Below the pieces are notes generated by a model that did not search any database, was not told the DNA's origin, and saw only the letters and a program-made list of their open reading frames with translations. This document shows positions 13,831 through 21,987 of a DNA stretch of 64,000 bases, in pieces. Source of the DNA: Clostridium scatologenes (lineage in GTDB: Bacteria > Bacillota > Clostridia > Clostridiales > Clostridiaceae). A program made the translations under genes and the position numbers. Numbering within the stretch: position 1 is the first letter of the stretch; every line of letters begins with the position of its first letter. The stretch is from contig NZ_CP009933.1 of assembly GCF_000968375.1 (NCBI RefSeq), positions 4,588,001-4,652,000 on the forward strand, in the 5' to 3' direction.

Positions 13831-16269
13831 ATGATGTTTGGAAGATTTACTGAAAGAGCACAGAAGGTTCTCTTTTATGCACAAGAAGAAGCTCAAGTTT
13901 TACAGCATGGATATGTAGGGACAGAGCATATATTGTTAGGCATTCTAAAAGAACAAGGAATAGCTAAACAACTTTTAAATGATATAAATATTACTGTAGA
14001 TGATGTTAGAGATTTAGTAGAAGAATATGAAGGTAAGGGAGATATTGATTTATATAAAAATGAAATTCCACTTACTCCAAGAACTAAAAGACTGTTGGAA
14101 TTAAGTTTATTTGAAGCTAGAAATTTAAATCACAACTATATAAGTCCAGAGCATATATTATTAGCACTTATTAGAGAAGCAGAAGGGGTAGCGTTTACAA
14201 TATTGAATAATTTAGGTGCAGATTTTGATAAGTTAAGAAAAGAATTAACAGAAGCTTTATCAGGAGAACAAACTGGTAATAATAGTGAATTTAATAAATC
14301 AAATGTAGAACCAACTCCTACTTTAGATCAATTTGGTAGAGATCTAACCGAAATGGCTAAGGAAGGTAAATTGGATCCTGTAGTAGGAAGAGATAAAGAA
14401 ACTCAGAGAGTATTAGAAATACTTTGCAGAAGAACAAAAAACAATCCTTGTTTGATAGGTGATCCTGGAGTAGGTAAAACAGCTGTAGCAGAAGGATTAG
14501 CACAAAAAATAGTAGTAGGAAATATTCCTGAGCTGCTTAAAGATAAGAGAGTTGTAACTTTAGATTTATCTTCTATGGTAGCTGGTTCTAAATATAGAGG
14601 AGAGTTTGAAGAAAGACTAAAAAAGGTCATGGAGGAAATAAGAAAGTCAGGCAATGTAATTCTATTTATTGATGAAATACACACTATAGTAGGAGCTGGA
14701 GCAGCAGAAGGTGCTATTGATGCATCTAATATATTGAAACCAGCATTAGCAAGAGGAGAAATTCAATGTATAGGGGCAACTACTATTGATGAATATAGAA
14801 AATATATTGAGAAGGATTCAGCATTAGAAAGAAGATTTCAACCTATTACTGTTGGAGAACCTAATAAAGAAGAGGCTGTGCTAATACTTAAGGGATTAAG
14901 AGATAAATATGAAGCTCATCATAGAGTAAAAATTACAGATGATGCTATAGAAGCTGCAGTTAATTTATCAGATAGGTATATAACTGATAGATTTTTACCT
15001 GATAAAGCAATAGATTTAATGGATGAAGCAGCATCAAAAGTTAGAATTGAAAGCTTAGTTGCTCCACCAGATCTAAAGAATTCAGAAGAGCAACTTGAAA
15101 AGATAACTAAGGAAAAGGAAGATTCTATAAGAGTTCAAGATTTTGAAAAGGCAGCACGATTAAGAGATAAAGAGAAAGAATTAAAAGATAAGTTAGAAGG
15201 ATTGAAAAACAATTGGAAAACTAAGAAAGAAGTTTCTACCCTTGTTGTATCGGAAAAAGAAATAGCATCAGTAGTTTCTAAATGGACTAATATACCAGTA
15301 GAAAAACTGACAGAAAAAGAATCACAAAAGCTATTAAAATTAGAAGAAATATTGCATACTAGAGTAGTTGGTCAGGATGAAGCTGTCAAGTCTATATCAA
15401 GAGCTGTTAGAAGAGCAAGGGTAGGTTTAAAAGATCCTAAAAGACCAATAGGTTCATTTATATTTTTAGGTCCCACAGGAGTAGGAAAGACTGAACTTTC
15501 AAAGGCATTAGCAGAAGCTATGTTTGGCGATGAAAATAATATGATAAGAATAGATATGTCAGAGTACATGGAAAAGCACACGGTTTCAAGACTTATAGGA
15601 TCTCCTCCAGGATATGTAGGCTTTGATGAAGGAGGTCAATTAACAGAAAAGGTTAGAAGAAACCCTTATTCAGTAGTATTGTTTGATGAAATAGAAAAAG
15701 CTCATCCAGAAGTATTTAATATTTTGTTGCAAATACTTGAAGATGGAAGACTTACAGATGGAAAAGGCAAAACTATAAATTTCAAAAATACAATAATAAT
15801 TATGACATCTAATGTAGGTGCAGCTACTATTAAAAAACAGAAGTCTATGGGATTTACATTAGGTGGTAAAAATGAAAAAGAAAATGAATATGAGAAAATG
15901 AAAGAAAATGTCATGGAAGAACTAAAACGTTCCTTTAGGCCTGAATTTTTAAATAGAATTGATGATATTATAGTATTCCATCAATTGCAGGAAGAAGATT
16001 TAAATTATATAGTAAAATTAATGTTAAAGACAGTATATGCAAGATTAAAAGAACAAGATATATATATAGAATTTACTGAAGAAGCACAAAAAAATCTTGC
16101 TAAAGAAGGATTTGATTTAACTTATGGAGCAAGACCTCTTAGAAGAGCTATAACTAAAATTGTAGAAGATAAGCTTTCAGAAGAAATGTTAAGAGGAAAT
16201 ATAAAAAAGGGAGATAAGATCAAAGTAGAAGTAAAAGATAATGAACTAGAGTTTGTTAAGGCAGAATGA
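13831..16269 (+). CDS. clpC: ClpC AAA+ unfoldase of the ClpCP protease
   Basis: 812 residues, full family length. It has an N-terminal double Clp repeat domain (1-145), AAA1 with Walker A GDPGVGKT (210-217) and FIDEIHT, a middle domain with a UVR motif (about 420-460), and AAA2 with GPTGVGKT (547-554), LFDEIEKAHP and the C-terminal D2 small domain. ClpC unfolds arginine-phosphorylated and adaptor-bound proteins and feeds them to ClpP. It is the last gene of the CtsR operon, 19 bases after mcsB. The start could be either of two consecutive ATG codons (13831 or 13834). Confidence 0.97.
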   Translation: MMFGRFTERAQKVLFYAQEEAQVLQHGYVGTEHILLGILKEQGIAKQLLNDINITVDDVRDLVEEYEGKGDIDLYKNEIPLTPRTKRLLELSLFEARNLNHNYISPEHILLALIREAEGVAFTILNNLGADFDKLRKELTEALSGEQTGNNSEFNKSNVEPTPTLDQFGRDLTEMAKEGKLDPVVGRDKETQRVLEILCRRTKNNPCLIGDPGVGKTAVAEGLAQKIVVGNIPELLKDKRVVTLDLSSMVAGSKYRGEFEERLKKVMEEIRKSGNVILFIDEIHTIVGAGAAEGAIDASNILKPALARGEIQCIGATTIDEYRKYIEKDSALERRFQPITVGEPNKEEAVLILKGLRDKYEAHHRVKITDDAIEAAVNLSDRYITDRFLPDKAIDLMDEAASKVRIESLVAPPDLKNSEEQLEKITKEKEDSIRVQDFEKAARLRDKEKELKDKLEGLKNNWKTKKEVSTLVVSEKEIASVVSKWTNIPVEKLTEKESQKLLKLEEILHTRVVGQDEAVKSISRAVRRARVGLKDPKRPIGSFIFLGPTGVGKTELSKALAEAMFGDENNMIRIDMSEYMEKHTVSRLIGSPPGYVGFDEGGQLTEKVRRNPYSVVLFDEIEKAHPEVFNILLQILEDGRLTDGKGKTINFKNTIIIMTSNVGAATIKKQKSMGFTLGGKNEKENEYEKMKENVMEELKRSFRPEFLNRIDDIIVFHQLQEEDLNYIVKLMLKTVYARLKEQDIYIEFTEEAQKNLAKEGFDLTYGARPLRRAITKIVEDKLSEEMLRGNIKKGDKIKVEVKDNELEFVKAE

Positions 16270-16341
16270 TATAATTTTAATAGGTGATGATTAAAGTCTG
16301 GTTTATAAAACCTAATAAAATATAAATTTTGTTTTAAGTAT

Positions 16342-16390
16342 AAAAGTTATGAAATGTAGGAATAACACCTTAATTTCATGACTTTTATTT
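16342..16390 (+). terminator. terminator of the ctsR-clpC operon
   Basis: AAAAGTTATGAAAT pairs with ATTTCATGACTTTT (one G-T), with a long loop of about 20 bases, followed by ATTTTATAT. Acceptable but less compact than the other terminators here. Confidence 0.6.
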
Positions 16391-16441
16391 TATATAAAAT
16401 TCATGTTTTCTATATAATTATTTTTAAAAATTTAATTATTA

Positions 16442-16472
16442 TTGACAACATACGGGAATAATACTGTATAAT
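16442..16472 (+). promoter_or_regulatory. probable radA promoter
   Basis: TTGACA (16442-16447) and TATAAT (16467-16472) are both perfect, but the spacer is 19 bases, longer than optimal. It lies 30 bases before the radA start. Confidence 0.55.
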
Positions 16473-16501
16473 TATATTTTGTATAGAAAGAGGTGTTTCT
16501 T

Positions 16502-17857
16502 ATGGCAAAAAATAAGACTATTTTTGTATGTCAAGAATGTGCATATGAATCATTAAAGTGGCTTGGAAAGTGTCCTAATTGTAATAGTTGGAATAGTATG
16601 GTTGAAGAAACTAAAGTGCAAAGTAACTCAACCAGTCTTAATATAAGCTCTAATAGTTTGCCTAAGAGTATACTAAATATAAAATCTAGTGAATATGAAA
16701 GATTTGATACTGGCATAACAGAATTGAATAGAGTACTAGGTGGTGGAATAGTAAAAGGTTCACTAACTTTAATATCTGGTGCGCCAGGTATAGGTAAATC
16801 TACATTGCTATTGCAAGCAGCAAATAGTATTTCTCGAAAATATGGAAAAGTTCTTTACGTTTCAGGAGAAGAATCTGAAGAACAAATAAAAATGAGAGGC
16901 GATAGGCTGGAAGCTATGTCTGGTGATTTGTATATAGTTTCTGAGACAAGTATTGAAAAAATAGAGGAGCATATAGAGAATACCAAACCTGTTTTTGTTA
17001 TTATAGATTCCATACAAACTCTTTTTAAACAATCTATTACTTCTGCACCAGGAAGTGTATCTCAAGTTCGGGAAAGCTCTAACGATATTATGCGTATAGG
17101 GAAAACAAAAGGAATACCATTTTTTATTGTAGCTCATGTTACTAAACAAGGTGAACTAGCAGGACCTAGAGTGTTAGAACATATGGTAGATACTGTACTG
17201 TCTTTTGAAGGAGAGAGGACTGAAGAATTTAGAATACTTAGAACTATGAAAAATCGTTTTGGAACTACTAGTGAGATTGGAGTATTCGAAATGAGAGAAA
17301 GCGGTCTTGAAGAAGTATCAAATCCATCAGCAGTGTTTTTGGAAGAAACTGATTTTCAAAAGGAGGGTTCAATAGTTATAGGCATAATGGAGGGAACTAG
17401 GCCTATATTAATAGAAATACAAGCACTAGTCAGTGAAACTAAGGCAGTAATGCCTAGAAGAACTGCAGTTGGTGTAGATATTTCTAGACTGAATCTTATT
17501 TTAGCAGTTTTAGAAAAAAAATTAAAAATACCTTTTTACAATTGTGATGTTTATGTTAATGTAGTAGGAGGACTTAATATTGAGGGAACATTTGCAGATT
17601 TAGGGTTGGCTTTGGCACTTATATCTAGTGTTAAATCTAAGGAAATAAACTTAGAAAAATTAATAGTATTTGGAGAAATAGGACTTACAGGAGAAGTAAG
17701 ACCTGTAACATTTGGAGACAGAATTGTAAATGAAGCAGAGAAAATGGGATTTAAAAATATTGTCATACCAGCAAGAAATAAAGAAAAAGTGAAAAATAAA
17801 AGTATAAATATTATAGGAGTCTCTTCGCTTAAAGAGGCTACAAATAAAGTTTTTTAG
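16502..17857 (+). CDS. radA: DNA repair protein RadA (Sms)
   Basis: 451 residues. The N-terminal zinc finger has C10, C13, C24 and C27. A RecA-like ATPase follows with Walker A GAPGIGKST (93-101) and the RadA-specific KNRFG motif (250-254). The C-terminal 150 residues form an inactive Lon-protease-like domain. RadA is a DnaB-type helicase that drives branch migration in recombination and transformation. An upstream GTG in frame (16493) overlaps the ribosome binding site AAAGAGG, so the ATG is chosen. disA follows at once, as in Bacillus, where the two proteins are functionally linked. Confidence 0.96.
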   Translation: MAKNKTIFVCQECAYESLKWLGKCPNCNSWNSMVEETKVQSNSTSLNISSNSLPKSILNIKSSEYERFDTGITELNRVLGGGIVKGSLTLISGAPGIGKSTLLLQAANSISRKYGKVLYVSGEESEEQIKMRGDRLEAMSGDLYIVSETSIEKIEEHIENTKPVFVIIDSIQTLFKQSITSAPGSVSQVRESSNDIMRIGKTKGIPFFIVAHVTKQGELAGPRVLEHMVDTVLSFEGERTEEFRILRTMKNRFGTTSEIGVFEMRESGLEEVSNPSAVFLEETDFQKEGSIVIGIMEGTRPILIEIQALVSETKAVMPRRTAVGVDISRLNLILAVLEKKLKIPFYNCDVYVNVVGGLNIEGTFADLGLALALISSVKSKEINLEKLIVFGEIGLTGEVRPVTFGDRIVNEAEKMGFKNIVIPARNKEKVKNKSINIIGVSSLKEATNKVF

Positions 17858-17872
17858 TGTAGGGTGATTAAA

Positions 17873-18946
17873 TTGAGATTAGAAAAAGATAAAGAACTTA
17901 TGAGTATACTTAAACTTTTAGCACCAGGAACACAACTTAGAGAAGGATTAGAAAATATATTAAGAGCTAAAACAGGTGGGTTACTTGTACTAGGTGACAG
18001 TGAACAGATATTAAAAATAGTTGATGGAGGATTCACTATAAATTCTGATTACAATCCATCTTATGTTTATGAGCTTGCAAAAATGGATGGTGCTATAATT
18101 CTTAGTAATGATTTAAAAAAAATATTGTATGCTAATGCACAGCTTATACCAGAATCCAATGTGCCAACCTTTGAAACAGGAACTAGGCATAGAACTGCAG
18201 ATAGAGTAGCTAAGCAAATGGGAGCAATTGTTATTGCTATTTCACAAAGAAGAAACATAATAACAGTGTATAAAGGTAATATAAAATATGTTTTAAGAGA
18301 TAGCAGTATAATACTTGGAAAAGCAAATCAAGCACTACAGACATTAGAGAAATACGTGTCAGTGCTGGATAGAGTTGTAAGTAATCTTAATATTTTAGAA
18401 TTTCAAGACTTGGTAACATTATTTGATGTAATGACTGCTATTCAAAGAACAGAAATGGTTATGAGAGTTGTTGCTGAAATTGAAATGTATATATGTGAAC
18501 TTGGAAATGAAGGAAGATTAATTTCAATGCAGTTAAATGAGCTAGTAAAAAGTGTAGAGCAAGATGGAATATTACTAATACGAGATTATTGTCAAAATGA
18601 TATGGATTATAACGAAATATATAAGCAAATTCAAACTATGACATCAGAAGAATTGATAAATTTAGATAATATATCAAAATCATTAGGTTATATAGGTGTT
18701 CCTTTAGTAGATACTCTCATATCACCAAGAGGATATAGAATGTTGAACAAGATACCAAGAATACCTACAAATGTAATAGAAAACTTAGTAAAAAATTTCA
18801 AAGAGTTAAAAGGAGCAATGGAAGCTTCTTATGAACAGTTAGACAAGGTTGAAGGGATAGGAGAAGCCAGAGCTAGAGCTATAAAAAATGGACTTAGAAG
18901 ACTTAGAGAGCAGATTATGTTAGACAATAATTTTAGCACAAAATAA
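17873..18946 (+). CDS. disA: DisA, DNA-integrity scanning diadenylate cyclase
   Basis: 357 residues from TTG. The DAC domain contains DGA (72-74) and RHR (105-107), the active-site motifs that make c-di-AMP from two ATP. A helical linker and a C-terminal helix-hairpin-helix DNA-binding domain follow (about 295-345; VEGIGEARARAI). DisA scans DNA, pauses at branched structures and stops c-di-AMP synthesis. Start choice: AGGGTGAT at 17861-17868 fits TTG 17873 better than the GTG at 17864, which would add three residues. The stop codon lies inside the terminator stem. Confidence 0.95.
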   Translation: MRLEKDKELMSILKLLAPGTQLREGLENILRAKTGGLLVLGDSEQILKIVDGGFTINSDYNPSYVYELAKMDGAIILSNDLKKILYANAQLIPESNVPTFETGTRHRTADRVAKQMGAIVIAISQRRNIITVYKGNIKYVLRDSSIILGKANQALQTLEKYVSVLDRVVSNLNILEFQDLVTLFDVMTAIQRTEMVMRVVAEIEMYICELGNEGRLISMQLNELVKSVEQDGILLIRDYCQNDMDYNEIYKQIQTMTSEELINLDNISKSLGYIGVPLVDTLISPRGYRMLNKIPRIPTNVIENLVKNFKELKGAMEASYEQLDKVEGIGEARARAIKNGLRRLREQIMLDNNFSTK

Positions 18947-18974
18947 TGATTAGCATTATTTTGTGCTAATTTTT
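18933..18974 (+). terminator. intrinsic terminator overlapping the end of disA
   Basis: TTAGCACAAAATAATG pairs perfectly with CATTATTTTGTGCTAA around a 5-base loop, then TTTTTA. The 5' arm is the last codons of disA. The minus-strand gene ends at its edge, but the T tract on that strand is poor, so it works mainly for disA. Confidence 0.85.
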
Positions 18975-19377
18975 ATCTAAAAGTATATTTTCCTAAAGTA
19001 TTAATCTTATCATTTTCCTTAAGAAGAACATCAAATAGATTTAAATCAAGAGAATTGCAAAGAGATGTTAAGTAAAATAAATTGTTCCCTATTTCATGTT
19101 CAATTACTTCTCTACAGCTATCGCAAAGTTTTCCGCTTATGTGGGATTTTAAACAATCCTTTAGTGATTCAATGTTTATGTTTTCATCATGTTCTGGTAA
19201 ATGTTGTTTTTCTGCTGTTAGTTTTATGCAGCCACAGTTGGTAATAGATTTAGCAATAGCACGGTTTATTCTAGCATTAGATTCCTGAAGTTTAGTCATT
19301 ATATCCAAAATACTTTTATGTCTAAGTAAAGACTCGTCTACTGCGTTTTGAAAATCGTCAAAAATTACATCTTTCAT
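18973..19377 (-). CDS. uncharacterised protein, possibly a degenerate MazG-like fold
   Basis: 134 residues, the only minus-strand gene here, convergent with disA. AAGGAG (19387-19392, minus strand) is nine bases from the ATG; a TTG three codons upstream would abut it. The protein is helical, with Cys residues in CGC (about 48-50) and CDSC (about 92-95). Its C-terminal half, with EIGNNLFYLTSL followed by LDLNLFDVLLKENDKI, resembles the second half of MazG/dUTPase-type pyrophosphohydrolases, but the ExxD metal site reads ExxN and I find no EExxE. I recall similar clostridial proteins between disA and carD annotated only as a DUF. Function unknown; the MazG link is weak inference. Confidence 0.75.
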   Translation of the reverse strand: MKDVIFDDFQNAVDESLLRHKSILDIMTKLQESNARINRAIAKSITNCGCIKLTAEKQHLPEHDENINIESLKDCLKSHISGKLCDSCREVIEHEIGNNLFYLTSLCNSLDLNLFDVLLKENDKINTLGKYTFR

Positions 19378-19524
19378 CAGGTTCAACTCCTTATAAAGAT
19401 TTAAGTTGGATTTATAAATTAATTATAGTTTTTTTCAGATAATTTTGTCAATAAAGTATAGTACGAAATTTCCTCTACTTTTATATAATAAATCAAGAAT
19501 ACTTTTATTAATAGGGGGATTACT

Positions 19525-20001
19525 ATGGTAATTAATGAACGAAAAGTATTTGTTCCAAATTATGGAGCTGGAATTATGACAAAAGTTGAAGATAGCAAAA
19601 GTTATGACTTAAATAAAAAATATGTAAGTATTTTTATTTTAATAGATAATATAAACTTATATATACCTGAGGATAGATTATTAGGATATAGAATAAGGAA
19701 TATTGCTAGTAAAGAAAGTTTAGATAAGGCTTTTGATATAATTAAAAGTATGCCACAAAATATTGAAAAAAAGTGGAGTAAAAGATATAAGAAAAATAAT
19801 GATAAAATAAAACAAGGGGATTTGTTTCAAATGTGTGAAGTAATACGTGATTTATATTATCTAAAATCTAATGGAGCAATTCCACCAGGTGAAAGGAGGA
19901 TATTAGATAAAGTTGAAAGCATGGTAGGAAGTGAGGTAGCATTAATATTAGATATTGAAGTTGAAGATGCATTAAGTGAAATAAGAAAATTAGGTAAATA
20001 A
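19525..20001 (+). CDS. CarD-family RNA-polymerase-binding regulator
   Basis: 158 residues. The N-terminal 60 residues form the CarD/TRCF RNA-polymerase-interacting domain, opening with VFVPNYGAG and continuing through a Tudor-like region (ISIFILIDNINLYIPEDRL type). The C-terminal helical part contains a basic stretch (KKWSKRYKKN) that may bind DNA at the promoter fork. CarD/CdnL proteins stabilise open complexes, often at rRNA promoters. The ATG follows AGGGGGATTACT. The neighbours are disA and yacL, the common clostridial arrangement. Target genes cannot be read from the sequence. Confidence 0.85.
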   Translation: MVINERKVFVPNYGAGIMTKVEDSKSYDLNKKYVSIFILIDNINLYIPEDRLLGYRIRNIASKESLDKAFDIIKSMPQNIEKKWSKRYKKNNDKIKQGDLFQMCEVIRDLYYLKSNGAIPPGERRILDKVESMVGSEVALILDIEVEDALSEIRKLGK

Positions 20002-20112
20002 TTTATTAAATAAATTTAGTATTATTGAAAAAAATATTTTATTAATATATATTAGATATTAAGGATTTAAAAATGAAAATATTGTTAATAATTAATAAGG
20101 GAGGTGAGGCTT

Positions 20113-21216
20113 TTGCTTAAAAAAATATTAAGAGCTATTTTTACAGTTATAGGACTTATGCTGGGATACTTAATTGGCAACGCAATAGTCCATACAAATT
20201 ACTTTGTAAAAATTGGTTATGCTAGCAACAGCCCTATAAAAACAGTTTTATTTTTAATTTTATGTTCTTTATTCTTTGGAATTATATTATTTTTATTATC
20301 ACCCTTGATTAATACAATAATAATAAAAATTATGGATTACATTGAAAAAAGTGCTCAAAAACTTCCTGCTACTGAAATGTTATTTGGAACTGCAGGAGCT
20401 ATAGTTGGACTTTTAATAGCAGCATTATTTGTAAATCTTTTAGCTAGTATCCCTGTAATAGGTGCAGTTTTGGCGGTATTTGTTGCAGTGGTAATGGCAG
20501 TTTTAGGTGGTAGAATAGCTATTAAAAAAAGGGATGAGCTAATAAGTTTATTTTCTAGTATAAGTATTAGAAGATCCGCAGCTAATAAAGATAAAAAAAG
20601 CAAGGGAGATTCTAAAAGTAATGCTAAAGTTTTGGATACTTCGGTAATAATAGATGGGAGAATATTTGATATATGCCAAACTGGTTTCGTAGAAGGTACT
20701 TTAGTAATACCTAACTTTGTATTAGAGGAGTTAAGACATATAGCAGATTCCTCAGACGGGTTAAAAAGAAATAGAGGAAGAAGAGGTTTGGATATTTTAA
20801 ATAAAATTCAAAAAGAATTGAGCATAGATGTACAAATTTACGAAAAGGATTTTCCCGAAATAGCAGAAGTAGATAGTAAGTTGTTAAAGCTTGCTCAAGT
20901 TTTAAATGGAAAGGTAATAACTAATGATTATAACTTAAATAAAGTTGCTGAATTTCAGGGAGTTCCAGTGTTGAATATAAATGAACTTGCTAATTCAGTA
21001 AAACCAGTAGTTCTTCCAGGTGAAGAAATGAGGATACAAATAGTTAAAGATGGGAAAGAGTCGGGTCAAGGGGTAGCGTACCTAGATGATGGAACTATGA
21101 TAGTTGTAGAAGGCGGTAGAAAGTATATAGGTGAAACTAAAGATGTATTAGTTACATCTGTATTACAGACAGCAGCTGGAAGGATGATTTTTGCAAAACA
21201 AAAGGGAGAAGTTTAA
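20113..21216 (+). CDS. yacL: membrane-anchored PIN and TRAM domain protein (YacL family)
   Basis: 367 residues. The first 140 residues hold four hydrophobic segments (about 5-22, 38-60, 85-108 and 110-130), followed by a Lys-rich linker. A PIN nuclease-type domain starts at VLDTSVIIDG with acidic Asp175 and Asp181 and further Asp residues downstream. A C-terminal TRAM domain (about 300-365) should bind RNA. The cellular role of YacL is not established; an RNase role is suggested by the PIN domain. TTG is chosen because GGGAGGTGAG (20099-20108) is correctly placed. ispD starts one base after its stop. Confidence 0.88.
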   Translation: MLKKILRAIFTVIGLMLGYLIGNAIVHTNYFVKIGYASNSPIKTVLFLILCSLFFGIILFLLSPLINTIIIKIMDYIEKSAQKLPATEMLFGTAGAIVGLLIAALFVNLLASIPVIGAVLAVFVAVVMAVLGGRIAIKKRDELISLFSSISIRRSAANKDKKSKGDSKSNAKVLDTSVIIDGRIFDICQTGFVEGTLVIPNFVLEELRHIADSSDGLKRNRGRRGLDILNKIQKELSIDVQIYEKDFPEIAEVDSKLLKLAQVLNGKVITNDYNLNKVAEFQGVPVLNINELANSVKPVVLPGEEMRIQIVKDGKESGQGVAYLDDGTMIVVEGGRKYIGETKDVLVTSVLQTAAGRMIFAKQKGEV

Positions 21217-21217
21217 T

Positions 21218-21904
21218 ATGGGCAAAAATTATGCAATTATTCTAGCAGCAGGAAAAGGAAAAAGAATGGGTGCAGGAATTAATAAACAATTTTTAAGAAT
21301 AAAAGATAAACCAATTCTCTATTATTCTTTAAAAACATTTTCTGATAATCCATTTATAGATGAAATTATTTTGGTATGTTCAAGCAGTGAGATAGACTAC
21401 TGTAGACAACAAGTAGTTGAGAAGTATGGTATAAAAAAAGTGTTTAGGATTGTATCCGGAGGAAAGGAAAGGCAAGATTCTGTACTAAATGGGCTAAGGT
21501 CAATTACTGATTGTAATATAGTACTTATCCACGATGGAGCTAGACCTTTTGTAAATTTTAGTATTATTGAAAATGGAATAAAATATGCTGAAATTTATGG
21601 TGCATGCACTTGCGGAATGAATCCAAAGGATACAATAAAAATTAAAGGCAATGATGGGTTTTCTCTAGATACCTTAGATAGAAGTAAATTATTTTGTGTT
21701 CAAACACCTCAATGTTTTAAATATGATTTAATCATGAAGTGTCATGAAAAATTGATGCAAGATAATATTTTTGTTACAGATGATACTTCTGTAGTTGAAC
21801 TTTATGGAAACAAAGTCTATTTATATGAAGGAAGCTATAATAATATAAAGATAACAACTCAAGAAGATTTAGTTGTTGCTGAAAGAATATTGGAAAAAAA
21901 TTAA
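21218..21904 (+). CDS. ispD: 2-C-methyl-D-erythritol 4-phosphate cytidylyltransferase
   Basis: 228 residues, standard length. It has the nucleotidyl-transferase signature AAGKGKRM (10-17), HDGARPF (105-111) and the late TDDTSVVE motif. IspD joins CTP and MEP to make CDP-ME in the non-mevalonate isoprenoid pathway. Translation is coupled to yacL (stop TAA at 21214-21216, ATG at 21218), with AAAGGGAG inside yacL as ribosome binding site. An in-frame ATG inside yacL is unlikely. ispF, which often follows ispD in other Firmicutes, is not next to it here. Confidence 0.95.
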   Translation: MGKNYAIILAAGKGKRMGAGINKQFLRIKDKPILYYSLKTFSDNPFIDEIILVCSSSEIDYCRQQVVEKYGIKKVFRIVSGGKERQDSVLNGLRSITDCNIVLIHDGARPFVNFSIIENGIKYAEIYGACTCGMNPKDTIKIKGNDGFSLDTLDRSKLFCVQTPQCFKYDLIMKCHEKLMQDNIFVTDDTSVVELYGNKVYLYEGSYNNIKITTQEDLVVAERILEKN

Positions 21905-21914
21905 AATGAACGAA

Positions 21915-21952
21915 TATAAATCTCTTACTAATTGAAAAGTAAGGGATTTATA
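21915..21952 (+). terminator. hairpin between ispD and the ProS-like gene, possible terminator
   Basis: TATAAATCTCTTACT pairs with AGTAAGGGATTTATA (one G-T) around an 8-base loop. The bases after it (CTTATATAAG) are not a good T run, so termination may be weak. I see no T-box features before the ProS-like gene. Confidence 0.5.
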
Positions 21953-21987
21953 CTTATATAAGAAAAAATATGGGGAGGGATAATTTT

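Noticed and set aside
20355..20603. Antisense frame within yacL and similar shadows in clpC, rpoB, rplL and others
   Set aside because: Each lies opposite a clearly recognised gene and has no own start signals.
21905..21987. T-box riboswitch before the ProS-like gene, or before cysS (23707-23828)
   Set aside because: Neither leader has the T-box sequence or room for a specifier stem; only simple hairpins are present.
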